A DNA stretch of 64,000 nucleotides, from assembly GCA_041390825.1 (NCBI GenBank), contig JAWKPF010000007.1:62001-126000 (forward strand), given 5' to 3'. Both the position numbers and the translations under genes were made by a program. Source of the DNA: Thermomicrobiales bacterium. GTDB taxonomy: Bacteria > Chloroflexota > Chloroflexia > Thermomicrobiales > UBA6265. How positions within the stretch are numbered: position 1 is the stretch's first letter; the number at the start of each line of letters is the position of its first letter. This document shows, in pieces, positions 1 to 8,436 of the stretch. The notes under the pieces are model-generated. The model was not told where the DNA came from. It ran no database searches and saw nothing but the letters and a program-made list of their open reading frames with translations.

Positions 1-94
1 TAATGATTCCGTGCCGCGTGCATTGTAGTCGGGAACGGCTCGGCGCGTGGCACAAACAACCGCGAAATAGCTGAATGCCTTCGCTCGCAGACGG

Positions 95-406
95 CTACCA
101 CATCCCCAGCTCGTCTTTCGCGTCCTCACTCATCATGTCAGGCGACCAGGGCGGACTCCAAACCAGTTTGACATCGATGTCCCCGATGTTCGGAAACTCG
201 CGCAACGCTCCCTGGACTTCCTGAACAATGACTGGTCCAAGTGGGCATCCCAGCGACGTCAATGTCATCGTAACGAGCACGTCACCCGCTTCGGAAATGT
301 CGGCGTCGTAGACAAGACCGAGATCGACGATGTTGATACCGATCTCCGGATCGTAGACCTGTTTGAGGCCTTCGCGAACGTCCTCTTTTGTGAACGCAAC
401 GGTCAT
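95..406 (-). CDS. MIP18/DUF59-family Fe-S cluster assembly factor (SufT-like)
   Basis: 103-residue protein of the MIP18/PaaD/SufT family, which helps mature iron-sulfur proteins in the cytosol. The N-terminal half has the family pattern: VYDPEIGINIVDLGLVY followed by TMTLTSLGCPLG, where the conserved Cys sits, and a C-terminal VWSPPWSPDMMSE segment. An upstream ATG in the same frame would add about 70 residues of low-complexity Arg/Ser sequence that looks non-coding. I chose the ATG at 406 because AGGAG at 416-420 lies nine bases before it; ATG 412 is too close to that site. It is followed downstream only by the window edge, so partners such as suf genes cannot be seen. Family assignment is firm; the specific client protein is unknown. 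Confidence 0.88.
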   Translation of the reverse strand: MTVAFTKEDVREGLKQVYDPEIGINIVDLGLVYDADISEAGDVLVTMTLTSLGCPLGPVIVQEVQGALREFPNIGDIDVKLVWSPPWSPDMMSEDAKDELGMW

Positions 407-506
407 GCGCATGAGCTCCTGAACAATTCGAACCTTTGGAGACAGGGCTCTCGCCCGGCCATCCCTCCCGATTGTACCCGCCTGGTGATCTGTGTCCCGT
501 TCCGGG

Positions 507-1256
507 CTAGAGAAAGAGGACCATCGCGCCGGCAATGAGTGGCACCGCCACGACCGTCGCCCGCAACAGCCGGTACGGAGCCCGCGCGGTGAACTTCGCG
601 CCGAGATACGATCCGCTCGACAGGCCAATCACCGCCGCAACGAGATGACGTCCGGAAACGTCTCCGTGTCGTGCGAGCACCGTCGCGGCCGACCCGCTGA
701 TGAACACAAGCGTCAGCATAGTCGTGCCAATCGTTTGCACGAGCGTGAGCCGCAACGCCGTCAGAAAGCCTAACTGGAGATACGGCGCCATCCCGACACC
801 GAAGAACCCGGCTGCAATCCCTCCGGTTCCTCCAAGCGCAACGCCGCGGACGAGCTCCTCTCCCCGCGTCAATGGGGGCCGGTCAAATTCTGTGCGGGGG
901 CTACGGGCGACGATGCGCGTGCGGTACCAAACCAGGCCCGCCAATGACCAAAGCGTCAGTCCGGCGCCGAGCTCGAGCACCCGATTGGGCACGAGCTGAC
1001 CGAACTCGGCGCCCATGGCGGCGCCGAGGACTCCCGTGATGCCGACGATGAGTCCGATCCGGGTGGCAACGTGCCCTTCGCGATAGTGGGAAACCGCGCC
1101 AAAGATTGTGACAACGCACATGGCAGCCAGGGCGGTGCCGATGGCCCTATCGATCTCGAGCCCGAAAACCCCGCTGAGCAACCCGATCAGCACGCCTCCA
1201 CCACCGGCGCCGATGAACCCGAGCAAGATGCCGACGCCAAAGAGAACGCCGATCAA
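507..1256 (-). CDS. TauE/SafE-family membrane transporter (sulfite/organosulfonate exporter-like)
   Basis: 249-residue polytopic inner-membrane protein with two similar halves, each opening with a glycine-rich membrane segment (FIGAGGGGVLIG near the start, GGTGGIAAGFFGVGMAP at about 145-160), as in the TauE/SafE (DUF81) family. Members export sulfite, sulfoacetate or other anions, but substrate cannot be read from sequence. The start is TTG at 1256. An in-frame CTG at 1274, seven bases after AGGAG, would lengthen the first membrane helix and could be the true start. It lies 28 bases downstream of the small membrane gene ending at 1285 on the same strand, so the two may be co-transcribed. Confidence 0.85.
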   Translation of the reverse strand: MIGVLFGVGILLGFIGAGGGGVLIGLLSGVFGLEIDRAIGTALAAMCVVTIFGAVSHYREGHVATRIGLIVGITGVLGAAMGAEFGQLVPNRVLELGAGLTLWSLAGLVWYRTRIVARSPRTEFDRPPLTRGEELVRGVALGGTGGIAAGFFGVGMAPYLQLGFLTALRLTLVQTIGTTMLTLVFISGSAATVLARHGDVSGRHLVAAVIGLSSGSYLGAKFTARAPYRLLRATVVAVPLIAGAMVLFL

Positions 1257-1284
1257 TACGATCCAGGACGCCAGACGATGGCTC

Positions 1285-1560
1285 CTACTTTCGACCCGAC
1301 GGGTCGATGTCTCGCCAATTTGCTTCGGGGATATCCGACACTACCCCACTCGAACTGTTCGAGCCACTCGATTTTTGCCAGAGGTAGACCCCGAGCACGA
1401 TGACCGCAATGACACCCACCAACAGGAGCATGCGCAGGATCATGTTGATCGTGCCGTGAAAGAACCAGCCCATCAGCAAACCGAGGACAAGTCCGCTCAG
1501 AAACCAGTAGTAAAATGGGATTCCGCCACCGCTCTTGAATTTGCCCATTGATTCATGCAC
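1285..1560 (-). CDS. small two-helix membrane protein, unknown
   Basis: 91 residues, not recognised. Two hydrophobic stretches follow each other at about 17-33 and 41-61, separated by a short HGTIN turn, then a charged, Ser/Asn-rich tail, so it is probably a hairpin inner-membrane protein with a cytoplasmic C-terminus. A second ATG at 1548 would remove four residues; neither start has a clear ribosome-binding site. Same strand and close to the TauE-like gene, which suggests a shared transcript. Confidence 0.55.
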   Translation of the reverse strand: MHESMGKFKSGGGIPFYYWFLSGLVLGLLMGWFFHGTINMILRMLLLVGVIAVIVLGVYLWQKSSGSNSSSGVVSDIPEANWRDIDPSGRK

Positions 1561-1653
1561 TCAGCGAATGATGTCGATTCGATCGCAGACGCTCACGCCC
1601 ACGGGCGCGCTGTCGACTCAGCGTCCGCTTGCGCATATGCTACACCGCGGTAT

Positions 1654-1751
1654 GGGGGCGGAAAGGGCCCGGTGGCCTTCCCAGTCTTCAAAACTGTGCG
1701 GGCGGCGGTGATCCCGGCGCCGGTGGGTTCGACTCCCATGCGCCCTCGCCA
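1654..1751 (+). tRNA. selC: selenocysteine tRNA, anticodon TCA
   Basis: Folds as bacterial tRNA-Sec. The acceptor stem is 1654-1661 with 1740-1747 (7 of 8 pairs, one G-U), followed by an encoded GCCA at 1748-1751. The D-arm has the six-pair stem typical of tRNA-Sec (1664-1669 with 1674-1679) and a four-base CGGT loop. The anticodon loop CTTCAAA at 1686-1692 presents TCA (1688-1690). There is a long 24-base GC-rich variable arm (1699-1722) and a T-arm whose loop TTCGACT (1728-1734) matches E. coli SelC. One mismatch (C1681/T1697) weakens the anticodon stem. It implies that the organism inserts selenocysteine; selA, selB and selD are not in this window. Confidence 0.9.
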
Positions 1752-1762
1752 ATGCCGCTCGC

Positions 1763-3034
1763 TTACACCAACCTGCTGTACTCGATGGCCGTCAGCACGT
1801 AGATGCGCATCGCCTGGCGGAGACTGATCAGGCTCACCCACTCGTTGGGTCCATGCGCAAGCGGCAACAAGCCGGGCCCTAGCGCCGCCAGGGTCGGGAT
1901 GCCGGCGAGACCCTGAAATGCAATAGCGTCGGTTCCACCAGTAAACGCAGCAATCGGCGCCTCATGCCCGAGCACAGCACGGGCCGCCCGGCGAGACGCG
2001 ACAACCGCCGGATGATCGGGAGCCACCTCGGTCGCAGCCGACCAGCTCATTCCCTCCGGCCAGACAACCGTCGCCGTTGCGCCATTCAGTACCGGCGAGC
2101 ATCGGTCGATTGCAGCCTGGATGTCCTCACGAAATGTCTCCTGGTCCATGCCAGGGAGTGTGCGGATGTCAGAGTAGAAGGTCGCCTGGCCTGGCACGAC
2201 TCCGTACCCGACGCCGCCCACTGTGCGGACACCAATGTTGATCGTGGGGCCCGCAGGGCAGAGCGGATGCTCGGGATAGCGCAGCTCGAGTTCATCCCGG
2301 AAGCAAACCATGAGTCGCGCCATCGCTTCGACGGCATTGATCGCACCGAGCGAATCAGAAAGCGATGAATGCATCTGAGTTCCGCGGACCACGACCTCGA
2401 AGCAGGACGCGCCTCGAGAAACGATGCGAATTGCGTCCCAGTCTTCGTGGATGCCCGAAGGTTCTCCCAGGATGATCGCGTCGATGCCGGCCAGTACCCC
2501 CTCCTTGGCAAGGAAGTGGGCGCCATAGGCGCTGCCATATTCTTCGTCCGCGCTGAACAAGAAACTGACTTTTCCTGACCAGAGATTCGCGTGACGCTGC
2601 AACCACTCCGCTGCATAGAGCATCGCGGCCAGCGCGCCCTTCATGTCGGTCGAACCGAGCCCATAGAGCCGGTCCCCGATTGTCGTTCCGACATATGGGT
2701 CGGTTCGCCATTCAGATATGGCGTCGCCAGCGGGCTTAGTGTCCGTGTGACCGCAAAACGCCAGGTGCGGTCCCGGGCCATTCCCCTCGAGCGTGAGCAT
2801 CAGGTTTGGGCGCGTGACGTCGGCTTCCACGACAACCGGTTGCGGCAAGCCGAGCGCCCGGCACGTATCGATGATGACGTTCGCGGGCGCTGTTTCGTCT
2901 CCGGGAGGATTCGGACTCCGAGCGGTGATCAGATCGATTGTCAGCTGGACGACGTCGTCATCACGTTCAGTCAGCTCCTGGAGCAGTTCCTCGACGTCCG
3001 TTCGAACCGACCCTCCCTGCGCGTCATCCGACAA
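1763..3034 (-). CDS. M20-family metallopeptidase / amidohydrolase (ArgE/DapE-like)
   Basis: About 423 residues. It has the M20 layout: first metal motif GHTDTKP, the bridging Asp in GLGSTDMKG, the catalytic Glu pair in SADEEYGS, a ligand in GEPSG, a lid/dimerisation domain with GTQMHSSLSD, and a C-terminal metal His in HGPNEWV. These enzymes hydrolyse N-acyl amino acids or small amide bonds with a two-zinc centre in the cytoplasm. Substrate is not certain: ArgE, DapE and carboxypeptidase G2-like enzymes share these motifs. I prefer the TTG at 3034, nine bases after GGAGG; the gene then overlaps the rpiR stop by 11 bases. An ATG at 3109 would overlap rpiR by 86. Translationally coupled to the RpiR regulator, so its substrate is probably what that regulator senses. 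Confidence 0.85.
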   Translation of the reverse strand: MSDDAQGGSVRTDVEELLQELTERDDDVVQLTIDLITARSPNPPGDETAPANVIIDTCRALGLPQPVVVEADVTRPNLMLTLEGNGPGPHLAFCGHTDTKPAGDAISEWRTDPYVGTTIGDRLYGLGSTDMKGALAAMLYAAEWLQRHANLWSGKVSFLFSADEEYGSAYGAHFLAKEGVLAGIDAIILGEPSGIHEDWDAIRIVSRGASCFEVVVRGTQMHSSLSDSLGAINAVEAMARLMVCFRDELELRYPEHPLCPAGPTINIGVRTVGGVGYGVVPGQATFYSDIRTLPGMDQETFREDIQAAIDRCSPVLNGATATVVWPEGMSWSAATEVAPDHPAVVASRRAARAVLGHEAPIAAFTGGTDAIAFQGLAGIPTLAALGPGLLPLAHGPNEWVSLISLRQAMRIYVLTAIEYSRLV

Positions 3035-3980
3035 CGAGCTCGGCCTCCGGCGTTTCGACTCGTTCGTAGCGGGAAATCCCGCTCTTGTCACGCGGCAGCG
3101 GTCCAACACGCAGCTTCGTCTCGATCCACTCGACCACGTCGCCGCGATTCGGCGGAGAACCGGCCCACTTTGTCTCGGAAACGAGCGCCGCGAGCACGTC
3201 GGCGATCACCATCAGGGTGTCGAATGCAATCAGGAACGTCCCGGCCCGAGCCGCCTCTGGTGTCAGCACCGCGATGGAAATGTCCGAAACCGCGCCGAGC
3301 GGCGACTGCGGCACCGTGGAAATGCCGATCGTCGTCGCGCCCAAATCGTGCGCCAGCGCCAACATGTCGATCGTGTCCCGTGTGCGGCCCTGATGTGAGA
3401 GACCAACCACCACATCGTTCGGCCCAAGTGCAACGACCTGGTTCGTGAACATGTCGAGTGGAGTAGCCACTGCGGCTACACCGGCCCAGTTCAGCTTGAC
3501 GGCCATCCCGAGCGCCGGCACATGAGCGGCGCCATGACCGAGCACATAGACATGCTGGGCTTTCGCAATGGCCTGGGTTGCCGCGTTGATCGCTTCGAGA
3601 TCGATCGTGCGAGCGGTCACCTGCAGTGCTTCGACTTGTTGCCGGACAACCGCACGAACCACATCTGGAATTGCGTTTGGCGAATCGGCCGCCTGCTCGG
3701 CGTTCTCCAGGTCTTTTGCTTCGAGACGCCCGAGCGACTGAGCGATACCTTGCACCAGCTCGCGGAAGCCGGTGTAACCGACCGCGCGGCAGAAGCGGGT
3801 GACCGACGGAAGCGAGACGCCAGCAGCGGCAGCCACGTCGTAAATAGTCATTCCGAGAATCGACCAGGGGTCCCGAACAATGGCCTCGGCCACACGGCGC
3901 GATGCTCCGTGCAAAGCCGGCAGCCGCTGTTCGATGATGGTCAAACAGTCGACAGAACGATACCGAGCAGAACTATCCAT
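3024..3980 (-). CDS. RpiR/MurR-family transcriptional regulator (HTH + SIS domain)
   Basis: 318 residues. An N-terminal HTH_6 domain (about 10-85; PSVTRFCRAVGYTGFRELVQ is the recognition part) is joined to a C-terminal SIS sugar-isomerase-fold sensor (about 130-270; VLGHGAAHVPALGMAVKLNW, GLSHQGRTRDTIDML). RpiR proteins usually bind phosphosugars, but several control amino-acid or amide catabolism. It is transcribed from the promoter at 4054-4081, which has an operator-like inverted repeat just after the start site, suggesting self-repression. It sits between the M20 enzyme and the polyamine-type transporter on the same strand, so it probably controls this scavenging locus. Confidence 0.9.
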   Translation of the reverse strand: MDSSARYRSVDCLTIIEQRLPALHGASRRVAEAIVRDPWSILGMTIYDVAAAAGVSLPSVTRFCRAVGYTGFRELVQGIAQSLGRLEAKDLENAEQAADSPNAIPDVVRAVVRQQVEALQVTARTIDLEAINAATQAIAKAQHVYVLGHGAAHVPALGMAVKLNWAGVAAVATPLDMFTNQVVALGPNDVVVGLSHQGRTRDTIDMLALAHDLGATTIGISTVPQSPLGAVSDISIAVLTPEAARAGTFLIAFDTLMVIADVLAALVSETKWAGSPPNRGDVVEWIETKLRVGPLPRDKSGISRYERVETPEAELVVG

Positions 3981-4031
3981 TCATCCCAACCCCTACCCCA
4001 CAGACGATGTGGAAAGGCGAACAAAGCCCTG

Positions 4032-4043
4032 TGAATTTTTTCA
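4032..4043. promoter_or_regulatory. putative RpiR operator, TGAA-N4-TTCA inverted repeat
   Basis: TGAATTTTTTCA, with a further loosely symmetric CCT/AGG on the flanks. It lies four to fifteen bases downstream of the predicted transcription start for rpiR, a normal place for a repressor site. RpiR-family operators often have TGAA/TTCA half-sites. Assignment to this regulator is inference. Confidence 0.4.
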
Positions 4044-4053
4044 AGGTGGCAGG

Positions 4054-4081
4054 ATTGTACAGTGAAATCGCGACATGTCAA
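4054..4081 (-). promoter_or_regulatory. sigma-70 promoter for the rpiR-M20 operon
   Basis: On the minus strand TTGACA (4076-4081), 16-base spacer, TACAAT (4054-4059): near-perfect housekeeping promoter 74 bases upstream of the rpiR ATG. A small GCTCC/GGAGC repeat (4082-4096) sits directly upstream of the -35. Confidence 0.75.
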
Positions 4082-4174
4082 GCTCCAAATAGGAGCGTTC
4101 CAAACCGCACTTTTTCGTTGTTTTCGATCAAGAAGTTCGCGTTAGGGGCGCCAGAAGCCGATTCTGACTTTCTT

Positions 4175-5323
4175 TCACTCGCCTTCGAGCACGGCAGCGC
4201 TTTGGTGTGAGAAGAGCACGGTGGCTCCATCACCGAGCGAAAACTCGCGCGGTTGCACGGCACTGTTCTGAAGGTGAACTGCCGCGCTTTGACCGTCCGC
4301 AAAGCGAACTATGAGCGTCGTGTGGGTTCCAAGATAGATCGCATCGGCGATGACCCCGTCGAGCCGGTTTTCCCCGGCATGGTCCCCGTGCACATCCTCG
4401 GGACGATGCAACGACATCCGCTCGGGCCGGATCGAGACCTCGAGCGAATCTCCTGGTTTGGCTGAAACTGCGACCTGATTGGCCAGCGCGCGAATTGCCC
4501 CGACGGACGGAAGCTCGATTGTGGCGGTGCTGCCGTCGACTGAAGACAGCGTTCCACGCAACATGTTCGTTTCGCCAATGAAGTCCGCCACGAAACGGCT
4601 TCTGGGATGCTCGTAGATCTCGCGGGGATCGCCGAGCTGCAGGATCTTGCCGGCATTCATGACTGCAATCCGGTCCGACATCGTCAGGGCTTCATCCTGG
4701 TCGTGCGTGACGTAGATGAAGGTGATGCCAACCTCCCGGTTCAGGCTCTTCAACTCCAGCTGCATTGCCTTGCGAAGCTTGAGGTCGAGCGCGCCGAGCG
4801 GCTCGTCGAGAAGCAGGACATGCGGACGATTCACAAGCGCTCGCGCAAGCGCGATTCGCTGTTGTTGCCCACCAGAGAGTTGGGACGGTTTGCGGTTTTC
4901 GACGTGCGGCAGACGCACCAGTTCGAGCGCCTCCCCCACGCGGCGTTGACGTTCTTTCTTCGGAACCCCGGCCATTTCCAACCCGTATCCGACATTCTGG
5001 CCAACGGACATGTGGGGAAAGAGCGCGTAGCTTTGAAAGACCGTGTTGACCGGGCGCCGATACGGTGGCCGGTTGCCCATAGGCTCGCCATTGATGGCGA
5101 TACTGCCGGCGGTCGGGTACTCGAACCCGCCAATCATGCGCAGCGTCGTGGTTTTCCCACACCCGGATGGTCCGAGCAGCGTCAAGAACTCTCCTTGCCC
5201 GACCGTGAGTGAGATTCCATCGACCGCGCGTGTCGATCCGTAATCCTTGTAGAGATGATCGATCTGCACACTCGGCACACCGGTCGCAGTCGAACGAGGA
5301 GGATTGACGGTCGATTCACTCAT
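4175..5323 (-). CDS. potA: spermidine/putrescine-type ABC transporter ATP-binding protein (PotA-like)
   Basis: 382 residues. Walker A GPSGCGKTT at about 51-59, signature LSGGQQQRIALARAL, Walker B VLLLDEPLGALD, the switch His in YVTHDQDEA, and a C-terminal TOBE domain as in PotA/FbpC importers. It energises the permease pair encoded just upstream. The ATG at 5323 fits the family N-terminus (MSES...); it overlaps the end of the PotC gene by eight bases, showing translational coupling. An upstream in-frame ATG at 5440 would add 39 non-conserved residues within potC. Last gene of the transporter operon; the next gene downstream (rpiR) has its own promoter. Confidence 0.93.
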   Translation of the reverse strand: MSESTVNPPRSTATGVPSVQIDHLYKDYGSTRAVDGISLTVGQGEFLTLLGPSGCGKTTTLRMIGGFEYPTAGSIAINGEPMGNRPPYRRPVNTVFQSYALFPHMSVGQNVGYGLEMAGVPKKERQRRVGEALELVRLPHVENRKPSQLSGGQQQRIALARALVNRPHVLLLDEPLGALDLKLRKAMQLELKSLNREVGITFIYVTHDQDEALTMSDRIAVMNAGKILQLGDPREIYEHPRSRFVADFIGETNMLRGTLSSVDGSTATIELPSVGAIRALANQVAVSAKPGDSLEVSIRPERMSLHRPEDVHGDHAGENRLDGVIADAIYLGTHTTLIVRFADGQSAAVHLQNSAVQPREFSLGDGATVLFSHQSAAVLEGE

Positions 5324-6179
5324 TGCCCGGTCCCCCTGACCAGAAGGTGCGTCCCAAGAGAACGGTCGACGACACGATGCCGACCAGCGAAACCGCGGTG
5401 ATGATGGTGGCCGCGGCGTTGATCTCGGGCGAAAGCCCAAGACGCAATCGACCCCAGATCAACAATGGCAATGTATTGTCTCGCCCCTTGAGAAAGAGCG
5501 AAACCACCACTTCGTCGAACGAAAGGGTAAACGCCAGTATTGCGCCGGAGAGCATCGCCGGAAAGATGAGCGGCAGCGTGACCTTGCGAAACGTGCGCCA
5601 TGGCGACGCGCCCAGATCGGCGGACGCCTCGCCCAGCGATGGCGGCAGCTGAAAGAGCCGTGCGGCCACCGTGCTCAACACCAGGGTGATCGAGAATGTG
5701 ATGTGGGCGATGATCAGAGGAATCGGGAAGGAAAGCCCGGCGATGTGAATGGTCCATTGCGCCAGCGGCTTGTCAGTCAGCGAGAAAAACGCAAGCAACG
5801 CGATACCGGTGACGATTCCCGGCAACGTGATGGGCAAGACGATAAGGAAGCGGATGGCGGGCTTGCCGGGAAACCGGTATCGGTCGAGCGCTAATGCGCC
5901 GAGCGTGCCGAGCACGAGCGACGAGAGCGCGGCCACCAGGCCGAGCCGCACTGACAATCCAATGGCATTGCGAATCTCGGTATCGGCCCGCAATTCGCGG
6001 TACCAGTCGAGCGTATATCCCTGAATTGGCCAGGCATTCACCTTCGTGGCGCTGAACGAATAGAGGATGACCACGAAGATCGGCAGATAGAGAAACCCAT
6101 AGATCAACAACGAAGCAATGCCGAGTCCCCATTTGCTCCAGTCGCGCGGCGGCTTGTTGATCGGCAACGATGCGCTCAT
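5316..6179 (-). CDS. potC: ABC transporter permease, PotC-like
   Basis: 287 residues with about six membrane helices and the BPD_transp_1 fold. The EAA loop that docks on the ATPase is visible as EASADLGASPWRTFRKVTLP at about 180-200. Probably forms the channel with PotB. Starts four bases inside the end of potB (ATGA overlap) and its stop overlaps the potA start, so the three are one translationally coupled operon. Confidence 0.92.
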   Translation of the reverse strand: MSASLPINKPPRDWSKWGLGIASLLIYGFLYLPIFVVILYSFSATKVNAWPIQGYTLDWYRELRADTEIRNAIGLSVRLGLVAALSSLVLGTLGALALDRYRFPGKPAIRFLIVLPITLPGIVTGIALLAFFSLTDKPLAQWTIHIAGLSFPIPLIIAHITFSITLVLSTVAARLFQLPPSLGEASADLGASPWRTFRKVTLPLIFPAMLSGAILAFTLSFDEVVVSLFLKGRDNTLPLLIWGRLRLGLSPEINAAATIITAVSLVGIVSSTVLLGRTFWSGGPGNE

Positions 6180-7069
6180 ACCGAACTCCGTCCCAACGCG
6201 CCAAGGCGATTGGCTATCAGCAGCATCGCGAAGATGACGATCAGCAGCGGGAAGACGAGCGCCGCCCCAAGGGGCCAGTTGTTGGCAGTGCCGAAGTTGT
6301 CGGCAATGATCTTGCCAATGAGCTGATCACCAGGTCCGCCGATGAGTGTGGGTGTGATGTAGTCGCCCATCGTCAGACTGAACACGCTCAGGCTGCCGGC
6401 CACCACGCCGGGCAAGGCCAATGGCAGGATGATGCGGCGGAAGGTTTGCCAACCGTTCCCACCGAGATCCGCCCCTGCTTCCAGGAGCGACTTCGGCAAC
6501 TGGTCGAGCACGGTGTAGAGCGGCAAGATCATGAAGGGCAACCAGACCTGCGAGAAGGTCAGCACCATCGCTTCCTTCGAGAAAAGGAGAATGGTGAGCG
6601 GTTCGTTCGTGATATGCGCCCATTCGAGGAAGGTGTTGAGAATGCCGTTGGTACCAAGAATCGTGCGCCACGCGAACGCTCGCACGAGGTAGGAGCTCCA
6701 AAGGGGAAAAATGACGAGCATCAGCAGCAGCTCGCGGTGTTGCGTCACCTTGCGGGCGAGAAAGTACGCGATCGGAAACGCGAGCAGAATGTCGAAAAAA
6801 GTCACGATCGCCGCGATGGCGATCGTGCGCGCGATCACTCGCGGATAGAGCTCGTTGCTGATGATGGTATCGAAGTTTTCGAGCGTGAATTCGCGCACGA
6901 CGGTCAGGTAGTCGACCGACCAGAACGCGTAGACAAGCAGGATGATGAGCGGAACCAGGTAGAAGATGAGCATCCAGACCACTGGCGGCGCGAGCAGCGC
7001 CAATCCGCGCGCCAGCTCTCCGGGGCGACGTTCAGTGGTGCTCTTCGGTTCCGCGAGCGTGGTGGTCAA
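6176..7069 (-). CDS. potB: ABC transporter permease, PotB-like
   Basis: 297 residues, six predicted membrane helices, EAA loop EAGADLGGNGWQTFRRIILP at about 200-220. Pairs with PotC in the inner membrane. An 81-base gap separates it from the binding protein gene upstream, which commonly allows higher expression of the binding protein. Substrate (polyamine or another cationic/amide compound) is not readable from the permease. Confidence 0.92.
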   Translation of the reverse strand: MTTTLAEPKSTTERRPGELARGLALLAPPVVWMLIFYLVPLIILLVYAFWSVDYLTVVREFTLENFDTIISNELYPRVIARTIAIAAIVTFFDILLAFPIAYFLARKVTQHRELLLMLVIFPLWSSYLVRAFAWRTILGTNGILNTFLEWAHITNEPLTILLFSKEAMVLTFSQVWLPFMILPLYTVLDQLPKSLLEAGADLGGNGWQTFRRIILPLALPGVVAGSLSVFSLTMGDYITPTLIGGPGDQLIGKIIADNFGTANNWPLGAALVFPLLIVIFAMLLIANRLGALGRSSV

Positions 7070-7150
7070 TGCAACTCCGACAGGATCGGCCGAAACAGGG
7101 AGCGGAGGACGCCAGGCGCCCTCCGCTCCTGGACTGGTACGTGCGGCACG

Positions 7151-8323
7151 CTAGGAGGCCGTTGCCTCCTGCCAGACCTGCAGCCACGCGTCCATGTTCG
7201 GGACGTTCTTCCACATGAGGATCTTGTTGTACCACGTGGCGATGTCGTCCATGTAGAGCTCGGCCCGGAGGTCCTCTGGGAGGGAGTCGATCACCTTCTG
7301 GTTGGTGATTGCGTACTTGTTCCCTTCCAGTACGCCCATCTGTCCATCGGGACCGATCATAAAGTCGATCCATGAATAGCAGAGATCGACGTTCTGCGCG
7401 CCAGTCGTGATCATCCAGGAGTCCGACCAACCCGTCACGCCTTCCGACGGCCAGACCTCTGCCACCGGCGCTCCGCCGGCCTTCGCCTGGATGGTGGCAT
7501 ACGGCCATGCGTCGGAGATATCGATCTCGCCGTTGACATAGAGCTCGGCCAGCTCGCCGCCGAAGTTCCAGTAGGCGCGCACCAGCGGACGCTGGGCCAT
7601 CAACATGTCCTTCACGGCCGCGAGCTGGGCATCGTCGAGCATATAGGGATCTGCAGGTACGGGATCGAGCAGCAATGCGTACTGCGCGATCTGGATCGGG
7701 GCATTCCAGGTGGCAATGCGCCCCGAATACTGCTCATCGAGCAATGCTCTCCAGGAGGTGGGCGCTTCCGTGATGGCCTCTGTGTTGTACAGCATGACGG
7801 TCGGGCCCCACGCGAAGTTCGCGCCGTAGAGCTTGTCACCGAAATAGATATACGGAGGACGCTGGAATTGCTCGACAAGGTCTGGGAAATTGCTCAGCTT
7901 GCTCGGGTCGATTTCTTGCACCAGTTGCGCGTCGACGAGGCGCTGGGTCAGGTCGTTCGAAGCTGTAACCAGGTCGAAGTTGCTGCCGCCGCCGGCTTGC
8001 AACTGCGCGAATGCGTCGTCCGACGATGCCATGAAAGTCGAATTGATCTTGGCGTCGTTGGCATCTTCCCAGGTCTTGGCAAATGCCTCGGCGGTGTACC
8101 CCTCCCAGACGATCGCGTTCAGCTCGGTCTGGGCCAGGGCCTCTCCGCCCATGAGTTTGGCGCCCATGGCCGCAAGCCCGATGGCTCCAAAGAGTTTGGT
8201 GAGATCACGGCGGGAGATCCGCCCGTCTTTGTACCGGCTCCAAACTTCGGCTGGCGCAAGCTGCGAAAGCTCGTCAACCAAAGGATCGCGGGAAACATCC
8301 ACGGTGTGCTCGTTCTCGATCAA
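7151..8323 (-). CDS. potD: extracellular solute-binding protein, PotD-like, Tat-exported
   Basis: 390 residues. Instead of an N-terminal Sec signal it has about 35 leading residues and then a twin-arginine motif ISRRDLTKLFG followed by a hydrophobic stretch ending MGGEALAQ, so it is probably exported folded by Tat. The rest matches family 1 polyamine-binding proteins (NAIVWEGYTAEAFAKTWED near the mature N-terminus, the hinge FAWGPTVMLYN, and ISDAWPYATIQAKAGG). The start is TTG at 8323, six bases after GGAG. First gene of the potDBCA operon; the DDAH-like gene ends 113 bases upstream on the same strand and may be co-transcribed. Confidence 0.9.
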   Translation of the reverse strand: MIENEHTVDVSRDPLVDELSQLAPAEVWSRYKDGRISRRDLTKLFGAIGLAAMGAKLMGGEALAQTELNAIVWEGYTAEAFAKTWEDANDAKINSTFMASSDDAFAQLQAGGGSNFDLVTASNDLTQRLVDAQLVQEIDPSKLSNFPDLVEQFQRPPYIYFGDKLYGANFAWGPTVMLYNTEAITEAPTSWRALLDEQYSGRIATWNAPIQIAQYALLLDPVPADPYMLDDAQLAAVKDMLMAQRPLVRAYWNFGGELAELYVNGEIDISDAWPYATIQAKAGGAPVAEVWPSEGVTGWSDSWMITTGAQNVDLCYSWIDFMIGPDGQMGVLEGNKYAITNQKVIDSLPEDLRAELYMDDIATWYNKILMWKNVPNMDAWLQVWQEATAS

Positions 8324-8436
8324 CGGTCACTCCAATTCTGACTTTCGCAAAGGCGGCGCGACGGCCCGATGCCTGCGCCTCCGTTCGTTCTCGATTTTCG
8401 AGATTCCCTGACGGTACGCGGAAATATGGCGAATCG

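Noticed and set aside
6170..7375. 401-codon plus-strand ORF opposite potB
   Set aside because: Highly charged antisense shadow of a membrane protein gene; no family resemblance.
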